Of a DNA stretch of 64,000 nt, positions 63,128 to 64,000 are shown one piece after another. This DNA comes from Pedobacter sp. ISL-64. Lineage in GTDB: Bacteria > Bacteroidota > Bacteroidia > Sphingobacteriales > Sphingobacteriaceae. The notes beneath the pieces were generated by a model. It was not told the DNA's origin and did no database searches. It saw only the letters and a list, made by a program, of their open reading frames with translations. Positions within the stretch are counted from its first letter, which is position 1; each line of letters starts with the position of its first letter. Where the stretch lies: NCBI RefSeq assembly GCF_018613605.1, contig NZ_JAGGPU010000015.1, forward strand, positions 1-64,000. The letters are read 5' to 3'. The translations under genes were made by a program, and so were the position numbers.

Positions 63128-63607
63128 TTGAAAATACTGATAACAGGAGGGAACAATGCTAAGGCTTTGAAGCTGATGAAAGCATTTCCCAGTCATTTTG
63201 TTTTACTTGCCGATTATGGTGATGTACCGGGGATTGTAACTGAAAATTATGCCTTTTCATCGTTAGGTGTATTAAATAAAGACAGTATCGCTCATATTCT
63301 ATTAAATTTTTGTATCACTGAGGCCATAGATTGTATTATCCCTTTACACCATTATGAGCTTGAGCCATTGGCTAAATCTGCTGTACTTTTTAGTGAGTAT
63401 GGTATTCAGGTGCTATTGCCTGATGCAGATGTAATTGCTGACTATCTAGCAGAAGAAAAGCTCACTTATCAAAATTTTGCAGTGTTTATTCACGGCGATC
63501 AGATTTTTTCAACCGAGGAGGCTTCTCTACCTGCAAATGTAGCTCCCAAATTAAATGGAGTATTTGGTTATAACGATGCTGATGATTTAAAACTTTTTAC
63601 AATTTAA
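63128..63607 (+). CDS. Pre-ATP-grasp-like N-terminal domain protein
   Basis: The 159-residue protein looks like the Rossmann-like N-terminal domain of carbamoyl-phosphate synthase-type ATP-grasp enzymes (MKILITGGNNAKALKLMKAFPSHFVLLADYGD, CIIPLHHYELEPLAKS, LPDADVIADYLAEEKLTYQ), but no ATP-grasp fold follows. The start codon is TTG at 63128; no better start is seen. A HAD-like gene begins one base after its stop, suggesting a two-component unit. Confidence 0.7.
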   Translation: MKILITGGNNAKALKLMKAFPSHFVLLADYGDVPGIVTENYAFSSLGVLNKDSIAHILLNFCITEAIDCIIPLHHYELEPLAKSAVLFSEYGIQVLLPDADVIADYLAEEKLTYQNFAVFIHGDQIFSTEEASLPANVAPKLNGVFGYNDADDLKLFTI

Positions 63608-63608
63608 C

Positions 63609-64000
63609 ATGGATGCATATCAATACGTGAAAGACAAGCAGATTGTAATTTTTGAATTGGATGATGTACTTTTTCCAGAGAAGGATTATTTGCTACAGGT
63701 TTATTATCTGTTTGCGCAGTTTATAGAATATACCGAGCAAAAAAGTGCACAGTCTATTATTGAATTTATGCGTGCAGCATACGAAAGTAATGGTACTGAA
63801 AAACTTTTTGAGAAAACAGCAGATCAGTTTACCATTGATATGAAGTATAAGCATAATTTTGATCTTCTACATCAGAATGCCCGTTTACCTTTAAAACTTT
63901 TGCTTTATAAAAATATGCTCGAGTTTATACAGGAACTTGTGGTAGACCGCAAACAAATATTTATTGTAACTGCTGGCAATCCTGAGCAACAACTTAATAA
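63609..64000 (+). CDS. HAD-like protein, cut by the window edge
   Basis: The visible 130 residues follow the HAD pattern with a helical cap. Motif I reads IVIFELDDVLFPEKDY, where the usual nucleophile Asp (DxD) is Glu. A motif II-like segment IFIVTAGNPEQQ appears near residue 118. With Glu at that place phosphatase activity would be weak or absent, unless the start of the motif is used differently. It is coupled to the preceding pre-ATP-grasp gene. Confidence 0.7.
   Translation, partial: MDAYQYVKDKQIVIFELDDVLFPEKDYLLQVYYLFAQFIEYTEQKSAQSIIEFMRAAYESNGTEKLFEKTADQFTIDMKYKHNFDLLHQNARLPLKLLLYKNMLEFIQELVVDRKQIFIVTAGNPEQQLN

Overview
The window looks like a chromosomal segment of an AT-rich Bacteroidota member, most likely Sphingobacteriaceae and Pedobacter-like. 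Several starts are preceded by the TAnnTTTG promoter core of this phylum. The tig-clpP-clpX order, the short primary sigma factor, the roughly 790-residue FtsX-type permeases ending in ALKYE, and the Bacteroidota-type fusions all fit. No phage, IS transposase, CRISPR array or rRNA operon was seen.

Layout. (1) 0.5-10.3 kb: assimilatory sulfate reduction and siroheme genes. These are a sulfite reductase with a HEPN-like tail, a SUMT, a siroheme synthase fused to a TauE/SafE permease, an APS-type CysH, CysD, CysN, a lipoprotein and a diverged second SUMT. The first gene has a leader with a short ORF carrying three consecutive Cys codons, followed by a possible antiterminator and terminator. A promoter element of about 38 bp is shared with the second SUMT. 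(2) 10.7-18.2 kb: glycogen synthase, ADP-glucose pyrophosphorylase, a GH15 enzyme and a fused trehalose-6-phosphate synthase/phosphatase. (3) 18.3-39.2 kb: a histidine kinase and a sigma-54 activator, divergent from an adaptor, an ABC ATPase, six tandem MacB/FtsX permease paralogues and a second ATPase. Two sigma-54-like promoters, each with a pair of upstream dyads in the same geometry, suggest that the activator drives the array from two points. (4) 39.3-46.0 kb: an L-fucose utilisation locus (mutarotase, GH29 fucosidase, SSS symporter, fuconate dehydratase, SDR, divergent AraC regulator). (5) 46.1-57.6 kb: housekeeping genes (BtuF-like receptor, tRNA-Leu, tig, clpP, clpX, AMP nucleosidase, a small ABC ATPase with a membrane partner, rpoD, a DUF2975/HTH pair, sucC) and a decayed four-helix-bundle gene. 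(6) 57.8-64.0 kb: a membrane-protein/winged-helix/DUF4173 group with a probable operator used twice, a LolD-type ATPase, and a two-gene unit (pre-ATP-grasp-like protein and a HAD-like protein whose nucleophile position is Glu) cut by the window edge.

The intergenic DNA is unusual. Many spacers are imperfect dyads built from short repeated words that end at the next start codon, and the word differs from locus to locus. There are also dispersed repeats, including a pair of about 147 bp with MITE-like inverted ends. Several in-frame upstream start codons lie inside these spacers and were rejected in favour of internal starts.
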